From Chara braunii (Eukaryota; Streptophyta; Charophyceae; Charales; Characeae), in NCBI GenBank assembly GCA_003427395.1, contig BFEA01000019.1:5022676-5068980 (forward strand): a DNA stretch of 46,305 nucleotides, given 5' to 3'. Made by a program: the position numbers and the translations under genes. Below are positions 10,344 to 21,950 of the stretch, piece after piece (positions within the stretch are counted from its first letter, which is position 1; each line of letters opens with the position of its first letter). The notes beneath the pieces were generated by a model, which saw nothing but the letters and a program-made list of their open reading frames with translations, was not told where the DNA came from and made no database searches.

Positions 10344-12266
10344 CTGCCGCAGATGCAGTAAAAAGAAGAACACGAAACGGCTCCTTGTAGTGGAGGCTAA
10401 CAGAGATTACATTCCAATTGGTTATATGATCAAGGACATCCTATACCAAGGCTATGCATGTCAAATCAGTGTTCGTGATGTTTAGCTGGCTACTTGGAGT
10501 ACGTTGCTGATATTGAAAGTCGTACCACTCTAAGTGGTACCCATCACAAGGGATATCTAACGTCGCTCGTGGGTGTGGTTCAGTATCCCATCTTTTTGGA
10601 ATTTTTGCATGACGCTACTTAGGTGCTAGGAAAATCATTGGTATTCTGACTTGATTAGTATTTAGACTGAGAGAGGTTTCGAGCACTGCCTGTGTACAAA
10701 TTTGTTGAGAATACCACTAGAGCTCACTTACCTATTATAATAACTTGGCGTGCTAGCAGATCTCTCGGGAAGGGTATGAGTTTCGGGCGGTTGTATGAAT
10801 CGCACCTACCACCCGGCAGAGGCCGTTGTCGTGGGAATCTAACCTTGCTATGTCTAAAGTAGTTGGACTGGGTAAACTTTAGCAGATCGTCCTGGGAAGC
10901 ATCTTGCAGGGTGTTCGAGTGATTTTCGAAAAAACAAAAAAAACGATGAACTATCCAGGTCAGAATTGTTGTATGTAAGGAAATGAAAGCGCCCATCCAT
11001 GACCCACATGAGTAACCAGAGATTGCTTTGGTCAGTAAAGCCTCAACAATCCGGATCAGCCCAGGCAAGTATTTAGGTGGACACTAGTGGATGGTCTAAC
11101 TGACTCCCTACAAACTTAGGCCAGTAAGGCTTGTCAAGTGAACTCTAATTGAAGCCTGAGAGGAAAATGGTCCGACAACAACTAGGTTGCATGTTCGTGG
11201 GGAAACCTGTAACGTTCGAGCAGGCTAGGGTCGAGTTCTAAGTGAGCGTTAGCCAGCGAGTCGGATTTTAATCTCGCAAATGGCGGACAATGGCTTATAG
11301 TCGTTACAGCCCTCGATGGCTGTCTAACTTTGTCACTCAGTCATTCTTTACTCATCGGACCGATCCATGACAACTGAACAAATTGGGGTAAAGGCTAGGT
11401 TCTGAAAGCGACCCTTCAGGCCCTATTCCAGCACCTGGCAGAGGGCTATTCGCAGCCAGTCTTTAGAACACTTGAGGCATCATTAGGGACTTTCGGCCAA
11501 AGCATATCATCATCTCACGATTGTGCTTCAGTTGTCATACAGTTCAACGGCGATCAAACAATATTAAACCAATCATCAGTTGTTAGAGCCCTTACGTAGG
11601 ATACTCAGTTCAGTCTCCGTCCGTTAAGTCTCGGGGCCCGTCTCTACGTGTGATAATATTTTCGGCTATCCTGGATCAGTAAGTCTATATTGAATACTCC
11701 CAACCAAACTACCTCAAACCAATTGATGGCATGCCGACCTAATCCCACTCCGGCGCTTGACTAGCAAGGGTACTCAACCCACCCTGAAGTGCTCATCAGT
11801 TACTGAACAGCCTAAGAGCAACATTTACTCTGAGAGTGAAACCTAACAAGGCAGACCCACAACCCATGCCACCCGCTATATCGGTCTCGAGACATGAGAA
11901 GGAAAGAAAATGAGATTCTGGTGGTGAAGTGCAGATCAAACAGAGATGAGAGAGGGGTGGGAAAAAGAGGTTTGCCGAGACATGGACTCTCATAGGCAGA
12001 CCCAAAGAGGACACGCGATCCGGACGGCCTTAAAGGAAAAGTACATTGAATATGTACTTTATTTTTATGATTATAATGGCAAATTGCACAACATTGGCTC
12101 ACTATTAGAGACCGTTGAGCCGGGTAAGGCGAAGCTCAGGTGAGCACAAGGGTGCCCGGATTCCTATCCTGAAAACCCCACAGCTTCCCAATCCACAAAA
12201 GTTACTCAACAATCTGCAGTCCTCCAACGTTTTTCCACAGTCAAGTGATCAGCATTCAATGACCAA
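10344..12266. other. Non-coding stretch, nothing recognised
   Basis: The longest frames (about 96-114 codons, minus strand) lack motifs, and their composition is not gene-like. No repeat or RNA seen. Confidence 0.45.
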
Positions 12267-12388
12267 CTATTTTCAACAACATTCAGTTTCAGTCAGTGCT
12301 CAGTAACCTGTTATCTCAGCGACATTCAATTTCAGTCACTGCTATGAGATTTGTTACCTCGGCAACATCCAATCCCAATCAGAATTGA
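12267..12388 (+). repeat. Three degenerate copies of a ~44-bp repeat
   Basis: Units start at about 12267, 12311 and 12354, each with a CAACATTCAGTTTCAGTCA-like core (12278, 12321) that decays in the third copy. The array lies about 100 bases upstream of the 140-codon ORF. Confidence 0.7.
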
Positions 12389-12483
12389 ATAAACATCCGG
12401 TTGTTACCATCCAGCACGGAGATTGGCATCAGTCTGACTGTGCTAGCATTAAACGACACAATGGCTAGTGTCATTACCAAACT

Positions 12484-12906
12484 ATGCACATGAGTGTGGT
12501 TCAGTCATTCTCAATTGAGGGGTCAGTCTTGACCGAACTCAACAGAATTGCCTCCAAAGATGCTTTCCAATATCGGTACGTCACTGCAACTGGCTTCGAG
12601 CAAGGGGAATTATCCATCTTTGTAGTTCATACCGAGTTCGCAGAGGGAACCACTCATGATTTGAGAATCTATGTGAAGAGAGGCAAGGAGACTCATGAGC
12701 ATTTCGATTCAGTTTGGATCTCGGTTGTCAAATATCTTGAGGAGAGAAACAGGGAGTTTGATGCGAGCGGTATCAAACTGATCCGGAGTTTTTGGCCCAA
12801 ACTTTATACTGACTACCCTAGGCCTCCAATCCCCTTCACTCTAACGAATGGCTCTTGTTGGGGTGATTTGGTTGATCTACCCAAGCGGCATATATCTCTT
12901 GCATAA
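12484..12906 (+). CDS. Orphan ORF of 140 codons, function unknown
   Basis: The frame begins at ATG 12484 after an in-frame TAG a few codons upstream and runs to TAA at 12904-12906. A second ATG two codons on could also start it. The product is a mixed, soluble-looking protein with balanced charge (for example HDLRIYVKRGKETHEHFDSV and YLEERNREFDASGIKLIRSF). There is no signal peptide, membrane segment, zinc motif or domain I recognise, and no low-complexity repeat. Its amino-acid make-up is more protein-like than other frames in the neighbourhood. No introns, polyadenylation signal or conserved neighbours support it. It could be an exon or a fragment of a transposon protein. I make no functional claim. 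Confidence 0.35.
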   Translation: MHMSVVQSFSIEGSVLTELNRIASKDAFQYRYVTATGFEQGELSIFVVHTEFAEGTTHDLRIYVKRGKETHEHFDSVWISVVKYLEERNREFDASGIKLIRSFWPKLYTDYPRPPIPFTLTNGSCWGDLVDLPKRHISLA

Positions 12907-13812
12907 ATTGACTACAAGGCAGTTACCGAGGCGCCTGAGTTCAAACACCTCAGACGAGGGATTTTCTCTCAACCATATCTTCCTACTCTATGGGAATAAT
13001 TTTGTGCTATGGTTGACTTCCGTATTATAGGACTTGGTTGGAAATGTTCGGAACTTGCCGACTTTAGGTGGCTCTATATCCAAAGGCCATGATCTCAGGA
13101 GGTACATAGGCGTGGTTCGAGGCACGGGAAACACAAGCGAAATGAGACATCAACGATGAAACTTTAGAGGGATGAATGGGAACTCCTAACGAGTGCTGGT
13201 CATGCCTTTCTACCTGTACTTTCTGAGACTATTATGAGTTCTCATTCTTCCCTCACTTACCTTTATTATTGCTCGAGTCAATCAGTCTTGCATCGTCCAC
13301 ATTGCCTTTGTTTGATGATTATGTTCTCTGATGATCCTGTCACAGTTCTCAAAATTAGTAAATTGGCAAAATTAACACATGCAAGGCACACCAGAATTTC
13401 ATGATTATTATTTGCGTAATCCTTGCTGTTCCGTATCAAAATAAAAGATTTCTAAGACCGGGGACCGTGGAAAACCGCAATTGAAGGATCTCGCTCAAAG
13501 CCGGACGCACACAACAGGAGGGGATTTGCTAGAATTTATTTATTTATTTATTGCAAACATCATCCAAACCCTGCGTGACAAACTGTTGGCTTTCTGGTCG
13601 CCTGAAGGGGCCCGACTAGAAAAAGTGCGACAGCGTTCCGCAACATACTTCACTTTCACCCCAATCCACTTACCTTATGGTTAGGTGTCCACTTGGCAAG
13701 CTGAGGTGGATGCAGGAAAAGACGTGAACAACTCAGGTGGCTGCAAGCATTGGGAAGGCTGAGTTGTGGCGTGTAGTGGTCACGGAAGGAAGGCAGTGGG
13801 GACTGGCGGATC
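12907..13812. other. Non-coding stretch, nothing recognised
   Basis: Only a short ATTT microsatellite (about 13537-13553) stands out. No gene, RNA or larger repeat is visible. Confidence 0.45.
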
Positions 13813-14178
13813 TTTTTTTTTTCTTTTTTTTTTTTGCAAGAATAGCCCTTGTGTAAGCCCTAAGAATAGAACGACTGGCGCCTACGATCACCTATCTGAA
13901 ATCGAACAGATTCTCAAACTACAGCTAACGCTCCTTTGTATAATTTGTTTGGTTGTTCTCTGTGGTACCGCGGCACCTGTGCTTTTTCATCTATTAGCTC
14001 AAAGAGAAGTTTCCACTGGTGCTCCTTTCTTTAATGGTACTATAATACCTATTTTTATTTGTTTACTACTTGTTTAGCGGTGATAAGAGAACCGTCGGGA
14101 TTGAGAGTTTCTCTGTCGGGCTGCTCCATCTATTGGTGGGGAGCGGCAGCTGCTGGAAACCGGGTCCAGCGTCCCATT
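13813..14178 (-). repeat. Retroposon-like segment: T-run and R2 repeat copy
   Basis: A near-pure T run (13813-13835), the complement of an A-rich tail, is followed by about 240 bp of unique sequence and then by a 100-bp segment (14079-14178). That segment is clearly homologous, in opposite orientation, to 20711-20804: both share GGTGATAAGAG, CTATTGGTGGGGAGC and CTGCTGGAAACCGGGT. I call this dispersed family R2. Whether the T run and R2 belong to the same insertion is uncertain. Confidence 0.6.
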
Positions 14179-14444
14179 GATACATCTTGTAACACAGAGA
14201 TTGCCGTTTGTTGTTTTCCTGGCCTGTGGGCTTTTCTCTTCTCAGCCCGGGGCTCCGTTGTCCTGTGGAGCTGCTAGTGTCACCCATCCCGTCTCAGAGC
14301 ACCCCTTATCTATTAGCCCAGCCCTGTTCAGCAGCCCCCCCCTGTAGTATGTCTGTCCCATTTTAACCCTTTAAACCCTATACCCTCTCCAACCTCATGA
14401 ACATGACCTTCGTGATCCTTGAAGCCTGAACTGCAAGCTGCAGG

Positions 14445-14550
14445 GCTCACCTTCCAAGAATGAGATTTGGCAGGTAGATCTGATGTTGTAGCCTAAGGCT
14501 CACCTTCCAAGAACGAGATTTGGCAGGTAGATCTGATGTTGTAGCCTAAG
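14445..14550 (+). repeat. 53-bp direct tandem duplication
   Basis: Two adjacent copies (14445-14497 and 14498-14550) differ at a single base (AAGAATGAG versus AAGAACGAG). Such low divergence marks a recent duplication. Confidence 0.93.
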
Positions 14551-16774
14551 TTACTTGCCTGCTTGACAGCCTAAGGTGAGCGACAGTGAGCTCGGTCTCA
14601 TGAGTCGCACTCGAGAGCTAGAAACAGACCATAGCCTAGTGTGTGTGTGTGGTACTTGTGTAGCAAGTGTGACTGGGGTCATGTATTCCAGGTCCTTGTG
14701 GTGTCTGTTCTGACTTTCCTTCTGATCACCCATACAGCCTGTGAAGAGGTACTCCTATTTTCATTATACCCAAGTTTGAAAGTTCTGAACTTGATCGTAT
14801 CTGCACTGTCGTGCGGTCACAGATGCCTCAGGAGCAAGAAGCCAGAGCGTACGAGATACACAATAATAGCCCTTGAGTCGCTTTGCTCTCGAGTGATAGC
14901 ATCCCTGGGGGTTGTCAGACTAAATGCTTCCTTCTGAGTCTTGTCCTTGTTCTGTAACCTTGTCAAGGGGCCTGCTACTGATTACTTGCTCCTTGCTGCA
15001 TGTAGGTAGGGCTCACGTCCTCCTTCCCCAAACTGGCGGATCTTACCTGGGGTTGGCAAGGAAAGCCTGTATGAGCAGGGCCTTTCAACAGCGTTGGGCG
15101 AATGACGCGCGGACAGAGAGTCAACTTGTAGATAGGCTAGCATGGTTGAGCGAGTAGGAAGTGTACGCCGTAGAGGGCTACTGCGTTGTTTGTTGTTGAC
15201 TGAAGGTGGCTGACGAGCTCTTCTTTATGACGAGACTTAACGCGTATTGTTCCTCCCTAATTGGTGTGCATATTGCCTCGGTTTTCTGCTTTCTACGCGG
15301 CTCAATCACATTTGGTCTTCTGTGAGACTTCTCTATTTCGTATTACTGTTCTCACTCTACGGTTCCTTGCAAAGGGGCAGGCAGTCTTCAAGAAAGGATT
15401 ACTTAAAAAAAAAGAAAAAGGGCTCTAATACCTATACTAAAGCAGTTGATTTTTTTCAGAAATTGTGTGAGATCTTAACTCGCCACCATGCACCCCCTGC
15501 AAAAAAAAAGAAAAAAAGAGCGAGTTTGCATACATCCAAAAGTCTCCGGGGCTTGGACTACCGTTCCTTCCATTGCCACAATTTACAAGCAAAAGAAAAA
15601 AATTGGGTCCCAGGAAATTCCCTCGGCTTATCCTTTTTTCTGGTTGACTTTCGCTGAAGAAGTTCTTTCTGAATTTGGCTTCCTTAATACGAAAAGACTG
15701 GCCAAGGAAAAAAAAAAAAAAAAAAAAAGGCCAAGAAGGCATCAGAGGACTAGCTAAAAGAAGGGAGGGCAAGAAATCATGGCTTTCCAAGAAACTTCAC
15801 GGCTTGAGTAGGACCCCTCACTTACCTCCTCAATCTCTGCATCCATCTCTGCAATCCTTTCTGCTCTCACAGGTGGCTGTGCTTGCTTAAGTCTCTCCCT
15901 GTTCACAGTAATCACCAGACAAGAGTTCCATAAGAAACAATCTCTCTTTTACACCCCAAACAATTGAAAGATTTTACAAAAACAGGTCAAATTATCTGTG
16001 ATTCAAGGCTGGGCCAGCAGCCGGCTGGTTCACTTCCCCCGGTCCACCCAGTGGCGGACCAGTCCCAGGGCGGGTGAACCGGGAAACCAGTTTTTAAAAC
16101 AGATGCCCTTTTTTTTGGGCGGATTCGGATTGTGCTCGTCGAGATCTGTTGAAATCTACAACAAAATTTTGAATGTGTGATTTTTTTTTGTTGGGCCTTC
16201 AGAGGAGGGAAGGGTGGGGAGAGAAGTAGCATTGGGATGTTCACGAAGGTGTGGCTCTCAGGAGGAGGGGTCGAGTAAACAAGGTTGCTTGTCCAACCCC
16301 CTGTGGCCCAGAAATTTCAATTTGGCTCCATTGCAAGTTGTGGATTATACCATCAGTGGCCAGCATCCCAGAAGCTGGACGAGATATGATGAGAGATCGT
16401 CCTTGCCAAAACTCGTAGCTCTTCCAGAGTATAGCTCGATGTCCAAAAAGTTATGGCATTTTCTGTTTGTTTTTTTTCTACATACGGTGGGTCATCAGTC
16501 CAAAAGTGTCTTGTCTGGCAGTCTGTCCAGATGCATGTAGTGTAGTGGAGCAAGGTCCATTCTTGGGCTTGCACCTCGGACAGCAATGTTACTCTCACTT
16601 CACGAGCCGCAACCCAAACCCATGACTTTTTCCCCAGATCATAGGGATGTTGCAGAAGCATATAATCTCAGCAAAGCCACCTCTCAGGCATATTCTTTTA
16701 CTTATGGATTCGAATGGGCGTGCATCACGACGTGCCATTTGCATATGGTCTGTGGTTCACTGGCCTACACGAAC
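14551..16774. other. Non-coding stretch with scattered A-runs
   Basis: Several A-rich tracts (15402-15419, 15500-15520, 15709-15728) and no recognisable gene. Frames here are mostly K-rich products of the A-runs. Confidence 0.45.
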
Positions 16775-16897
16775 GGGGCCTTTTGGACCCCGCATCTTGA
16801 AAAGAAAATGCGGTGAACTTTTTCCCCTGATCTGCGAAGATCAGTGGCGGAGAGATCTCCATGTGTTCTTTTCAAGAAGAAGGGTCCAAAAGGCCCC
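16775..16897. mobile_element. Foldback (hairpin) element with 32-bp arms
   Basis: The arms 16775-16806 and 16866-16897 are inverted repeats matching at 29 of 32 positions; the outer 16 bases start GGGGCCTTTTGGACCC. The 59-base middle contains further small palindromes: CTGATC...GATCAG and GAGATCTC. The whole 123-bp block would fold into one long hairpin. It resembles a foldback MITE or a microRNA-like hairpin. No clear target-site duplication was found. Confidence 0.7.
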
Positions 16898-16970
16898 AAT
16901 TTTTTTTTGGTAAGGAGGCAGCGGCCTCCCGTGGGCTGGGCAATCGCAGGGGTGCCCCTTACCCCCCAGT

Positions 16971-17011
16971 CCCCCCCCCCCCCCCCCCTCCCCCCAGCGT
17001 GATACGCTGGG
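16971..17011. repeat. Poly-C tract followed by a 7-bp hairpin
   Basis: C-run 16971-16995 with one T at 16989. It runs into CCCAGCG (16993-16999), a TGATA loop, and CGCTGGG (17005-17011), a perfect hairpin. Confidence 0.8.
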
Positions 17012-17599
17012 TTCGGCTGGCTGTCTGCCCGGTGCGACCCGCAGGCTCCCGGTTGCGGGAGCGGGACCAGCCCTGCTATGACTAGATTATTATTCATTAT
17101 AATAAGTTATAAAACAAATTAGCAGTGGTTAAAGGATTATCGATCAGCAATAGAATTGTCATCAAAGCACTAAGTAAACCCAATCATCCCAAATTACGGA
17201 CCCCTATATGTGCACACATACCACACACCTATTGGCTGGTGTCTGCAGAGAAAAATTGCAGCTTGGTCAAATGCAGCAAATTGGTGTCATGTAGCCTTGG
17301 GGAGACAATGGGAGAAGTTCATCAGTGTACCACAACGTAAACCCGAAACCCGGGAAACAGGTGGGCGCTTGCCTTGCTACCCCCATGTGAGACCGAGTTT
17401 CCAGCAGCTTCAGTCTCAGTCAAAGTGTCTGCGCCCAGGCACGATTCAGACAGTGGCCTGGGACCGAATTCGTTAGGCATGCCCAACCACCCAGTCACAA
17501 ACGTGCGATGCTCCCTGCTTCAACCACATTACTGGGAGAGCCTGTAAGGCTCACAAATATTTTGGATTCTCACAAGCAAGGAGGATTGTAACCAACTGG

Positions 17600-17741
17600 C
17601 GCGTGGCAAGTGTCTGGCGCCGGCCAAGATTTGCAAAAATTGACGAGTTCAGGCCACATTGAGATTCAGGGGGCCCGCCTTCACTTAGGGCGGGCACACG
17701 CCTGCTGCAGGGCCCTATGCCGAGGCATAAACCCTCAATCA
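17600..17741 (+). repeat. R3 dispersed repeat, copy 1
   Basis: Homologous to 21745-21913. Shared blocks are AACCAACTGGCG, TGTCTG and the hairpin-forming GCCCGCCTTCACTTAGGGCG (near 17676 and 21821), whose GCCCGCC and GGCGGGC arms pair around TTCACTTA in this copy. Copy 2 ends in a pure A tail, so the family is probably a retroposon. Here it abuts a tRNA-like SINE head. Confidence 0.65.
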
Positions 17742-18200
17742 GCGACCTAGTTCAGTTGGTAAGACACGCAAGTGGCATTCAGGAGGCCTTGGGTTCAATC
17801 CCCATTGGCCTCATGTACCTTCCTGGGCAAGCTTGGCACCTGCCACCTAGAGATATGCCGTTGGTCCCCCCGAGTGGCATTGAGCAGAGACTGCTGATGT
17901 TCGTAGGGGGAGGGAACCGGAGGGGAGGCACAGTGACTGGCCCATAGCTCGGTCCTGATGCTACCGGTCTACCCCTGGCCGGTATCGCCCGCCTGCTGTA
18001 GCAGATATCGCACCTGCTGGTGGGTGCAGCTCCCGCATGTTCCCTCGTTGGAGGCTTGACCACGGATGTGGCTGCTACGGGGTCCCCCGTAATACTATAA
18101 TGACAAAAAGAAGGCCTGAAAGGCTGTCCTGTCCAGATTCGAAAGGTAATTGAATTGGTCGGGCTTAAAGAATTAGCCTTACAAAAAAAAAGTAAAAAAC
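17742..18200 (+). mobile_element. tRNA-derived SINE-like element with A-rich tail
   Basis: The head contains an RNA polymerase III A box, TAGTTCAGTTGG (17748-17759), and a B box, GGTTCAATCCC (17792-17802), 44 bases apart as in a tRNA. A 7-base T-loop TTCAATC is flanked by TGGG/CCCA. An unrelated body of about 370 bp follows and ends in an A-rich tail (18182-18199). This head-body-tail plan is that of tRNA-derived SINEs, which are mobilised by LINE machinery. I found no full second copy in the window. Confidence 0.7.
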
Positions 18201-18210
18201 GGTGTGCCCG

Positions 18211-18340
18211 TATACAAGCCACGGTTTTCGGAAATGTACGGGCCACTACAGGAGCGCCCAAATTCATTGGATTCGAAACGTTTCTACTCTATTTTTTCCG
18301 TCGCCGATAGCTGGGCCAAGTACTGGTGGTTTAACATGCT
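18211..18340 (+). repeat. R1 dispersed repeat, copy 1
   Basis: Homologous in inverted orientation to 39163-39290. Shared words are ACAAGCCAC, CGGGCCACTAC, GAGCGCCCAAATTCAT, CTATTTTTTC and ACTGGTGG. It begins just after the A-rich tail of the preceding SINE. A B-box-like GATTCGAAAC lies inside. Confidence 0.7.
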
Positions 18341-20351
18341 GCGTCCTTAGGGGATCAGCGTACCCCCGAACAGAAAAGACTGGCCGCAACTGGCAAAAAG
18401 TAAATATTCTGCAACTGCGCAGGTTCTTTTTCTTTTCCGTGCAGCAGAAGTTCGAGTAGGGGAAAAAAAGGCTTGGAGGGACTGCTGGTTTAACATCACT
18501 GTAATGACCCGCCAAAACACAGACTGAGAAGTTGAGAACACTGCTGATTTCTGGGTTTCGCCGCTGGATTGTATGCTTCGCTGAGATTCCCGCATTCTAC
18601 TGAGTTTTCTAAGTCTGTGTGTGTGCGTGCCTGCTGGTCTGCGTGCCTGTCTGAGTGCTTGTCGGCCTGAGTGTGTGTGTGACCCGCAAGGGTACTTGTT
18701 CATTTGGAGGCCCTGCAGGGCCGGCACTTACCTGTGGCCGTGACTTTGAGGGTTGCAGCGGAGAAACACTCAAGTGGCAGGGGTAGGCCCGCGACACTTA
18801 GAGCAGCGGGAAAACCACTCGAGAGCAGCAGGTAGGCTGGTACCAATCAAGTAGTGGTTGAAGTGTCGGGTACTCGCTGGCAAGCAGAGGAAACCAAAAA
18901 GTTGGCATTTTTAGCGGCCCAGTAGCGGCAGGCTAGAAGTAGGCCGGTACCAGTCCAAGTAGCCTGAGTCTAGGGCCTGTAAGGACGACATCAGAGCCTG
19001 CAATGATGTTTCCCTCCGAAAGGGAGGAGGTACCGGTTGCTGGGACGACGCGCCGCCTAGGAAGTCGCCGCCCAAGAGGCAAGTAGGCCGAGAGTAGCTC
19101 CTCCTCATTTGCGGTGTTCAAGGTTGGGCGACATACTGCTTGAGCGGGCAGCCGGACTCAGAGTGCTGCCTGGAAGGATGAAGAGCAGCTGGGCGCTCAG
19201 CCTGGCTATGGCAAGCAGCCCAGCCTGAGGAGGAGGAAGAAGGGGGCAAAGGAGGACTGTGGCGAGGTACCTACCTGGTTATGGTGGACACCATCTTCAT
19301 CACCTCGATAGGCACTGAGTGTTGGGGTAGTGCCAAAGCAAGCAAGCTCGAGGCAGAGTCAGGTCTGGCGGCCTGACGAGCAGCGACCATAGCTGCTTTG
19401 TGTTGTCCTTTGCACAGGAGGGCAGATCCCTTAGCAGTCCGTCATAGCCCTGGCATGTGAAAGGAGGAAGAAGGGGGAAGCCATGGCTATGGTGGACCAG
19501 TTGTTGTGCTGGCAGTAAGAGCGTACTTCGAATATTGATTCTGGTCCATCCACTCATTGTTATTATTATTATATGGAAGAAGAATAAGATTGGCAAAGAT
19601 AAGGAGTAGGAAGGTGGAGAGAAGGGGGATTTGTCAATGGTCTTGCTGGTGTACATCTTCTTCTTCTTCTTCTTCTGCTTCTGCTTCTGCTTCTGCTTCT
19701 TTTTCTTCTTTCTCTCTCCTGCTTTGGTCTCTATCTCTTTGTAAGTGCTTTCATTTCTTTCGCAATTGGGTGGCATTGTCTTTCCTTGTGAATTTGCACT
19801 TCGAAAATGACCACGATCGTAACATCACGTACTTTCTCTCTCTCTCCTACTGCTGTTTGCTTTCTTTAAGACCCTGTACAAAGCCCCAGCCTTGTAGAAA
19901 ATTGCAAATTGCCAGCTCCACATTTTTTGCGGCTCGGCCAAAACAGGAAAGAAAAGTGCGCCGCTGGCGGTTCGGAAAGCTTGGCGCACAGTGAAGCGCT
20001 TCCAGGCTCACGCGTACTGGTGGTTTCTTAAGTCCATTGGGTGTAATCTCTGGTCTTTGCAGATGCTTGCCAGATGATATCGTGCTCATAGCCCTCTATC
20101 ACGGAATTATTATGTTGTTCAGCCTTCAGAAAATCACCAATTTCTAATGCTTCGCTTGCATAGTGTCTTATGCTGATGAGTATGCCCCTTTTTGTCCATA
20201 CACACATAGGAAACACTCAGTATGGGAATACTTTGTTTGCTGGCACCACAAGTGGTTGGTTCAGGAGTGTACCTTCTCAGCTATGCCGGTTGGTAGCTGG
20301 TGCGTTCAGGTTGGGTTAGCAGCTGGTGTGTTTGGGTTGGGAATTGTTGTG
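18341..20351. other. Non-coding stretch with CTTCTG/CTTCTT microsatellite
   Basis: A CTTCTT/CTGCTT microsatellite lies at about 19658-19712. Near 18825 and 18924 a ~35-bp segment with GTAGGCYGGTACCARTC is repeated. No gene recognised; the long frames overlap the microsatellite. Confidence 0.5.
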
Positions 20352-20645
20352 TTTTTTTTTTTTGAGGGAGGGGGGGGAGTGTCGACTCTCCGGGTTCCCT
20401 ATACCACCCGCTCGCTGACATGGCCCTCCTTCGCATTTCATCTCATCCCCGCCTCTGGCCCGCGGCTTTGCCAGGGCGGGTTCGACTCGTTTTAATAAAA
20501 GAGTGATGGCCTTGGGATATTGTCATTGAGCTGACCTGCCCAACGAAATTCAGAAACATTTGCTTCATTCACCTAGTTCCATCATCTGGATTCGAATATG
20601 GGTCTGTATTTCAACAGTTCATGGCCATATCAACTGAGCCTGCCG
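20352..20645 (-). mobile_element. tRNA-derived SINE-like element, minus strand
   Basis: Read on the minus strand, a tRNA-like head has an A box in GGCTCAGTTGATATGG (20625-20640) and a B box TATTCGAATCC (20588-20598). A ~230-bp body follows and ends in an A tail (T run 20352-20363 on the + strand). The head words CATGAACTGTTGAAATACAG and TTCGAATCCA, and the body words CTCAATGACAATATCCCAAG-like, recur at 22378-22500. Two copies therefore define a family. Confidence 0.7.
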
Positions 20646-20710
20646 GATAATGGCCCCGACAGGGGCTGGCACTCAGACACAGTCAATCATCGATGATTCA
20701 TCATGTACTT

Positions 20711-20804
20711 TGGGATGCCCGACCCGGTTTCCAGCAGGTGCTGCTCCCCACCAATAGACTGGGGCATCCGACGGTAGGCTATCCGGCGAGGTGCTCTTAT
20801 CACC
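20711..20804 (-). repeat. R2 dispersed repeat, minus-strand copy
   Basis: Its reverse complement aligns along about 95 bp with 14079-14178 and shares GGTGATAAGAG and CTGGAAACCGGGT. A shorter match (GGTGATAAGAGCACC followed by CCACCAAT) lies at 38963-39010. It adjoins the SINE at 20352-20645 and may form part of a composite insertion. Confidence 0.7.
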
Positions 20805-21744
20805 CTGACCTGGTATTCCGAGGCCGGTTTTTCAACTTTTTGCAAGGAACATGAATGTGAGCGAAGTACAGAAATCCAAATTGCAAATCACGCTGAAGTC
20901 CAAGTAGTCAAACAAAGAGCAGATGGCACATCGGAACCAAGAAACCATTCATATGAGAACGATACAGCAGAATCGTGAGGTCAATGTCCCAGCCCGTAGG
21001 GCCACACCAACAACAGAACCCAATGTAGCTCACTCTCTGAACGGCGCTGGCGCCCTACCTACAGTACTCCCTACAGCTACAACTACAGCATGATCACAAC
21101 CAGACGACTGGAAGACCAGCGTGCTTGACGTCAACACCAATGCCGACCTCCTCTCTGCACGCCAGGTAAGTACCTCTGTTGCTTCCCACTCCTATCCCGT
21201 CTCCCCAGTCTCGTGCCTCCTTCCCGAAGACCACCTTCGCCTCCCTACCTCTCACTGCGCCCAGCAGCCCGGCTATGGCTGCTGGCGCTCGCTGCCCTGC
21301 AGCGCCCCACACCTCTGCGCCCGCTAGTGCGCTTGACCACCTAGCGCAGCATGCACGCGCTCGCTATACAATGCAGCAGCGTGCAGACAATGCCGCACCG
21401 GCCAAGATCCTGCCCCTGCGCTCAGACTGCCTATATGCCGTGGTAGGAACGTGTGCGGCTCACTGTAGCCTGCGACTGGGCCCCGGTATCTGTGCCCCGG
21501 CCCAATGCAGATGGGGCCCAGACTTTACAGTTGCGCCCATCAGCCCAGGGCCGATGTCCAGATTCAGATAGCGGGCCAGTTTCCCATTGGCACGCTCGAC
21601 CTCTACGACGACAACGCTGCTTTTCGATTGGCCAGCGTCCAATGTGTGATGTGTCGGCCTCCCCTGGTTTGTGCCCAGGGCTCAACCAACTGAGGCCCTG
21701 GGCTCAACTGCTTCTGCAGGAGTCTGGGCTTCACGATGCACTCC

Positions 21745-21950
21745 AACCAACTGGCGTGCTGCAACTGTCTGATACCCACTTCGCGAAATGCTGAAAGAAA
21801 GGCCTCTCGTGGATATTCTGGCCCGCCTTCACTTAGGGCAGGCATGAGGCTTGCTGGGGGCCTTAGCCCAGAACATATGCATGTCGGCAAAGGCCCCAAT
21901 GAAGGCTCAATCCTCACATTTTTCTCAAAAAAAAAAAAAAAAAAAAAAAA
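21745..21950 (+). repeat. R3 dispersed repeat, copy 2, with A tail
   Basis: Aligned with 17600-17741. This copy ends in a pure A tail (21929-21950), typical of a retroposed sequence. The hairpin right arm here is GGGCAGGC, one base different from copy 1. Confidence 0.65.

Noticed and set aside
17742-17810. Functional tRNA gene
   Set aside because: A and B boxes and T-loop are present, but the acceptor stem does not pair and no T-run terminator follows; an extended body and A tail indicate a SINE.
21121-21180. Spliced exon ending at CAGGTAAGTA (21164)
   Set aside because: A good donor-like sequence, but no acceptor, branch point or conserved protein could be tied to it; similar donor-like words occur at many unrelated sites.
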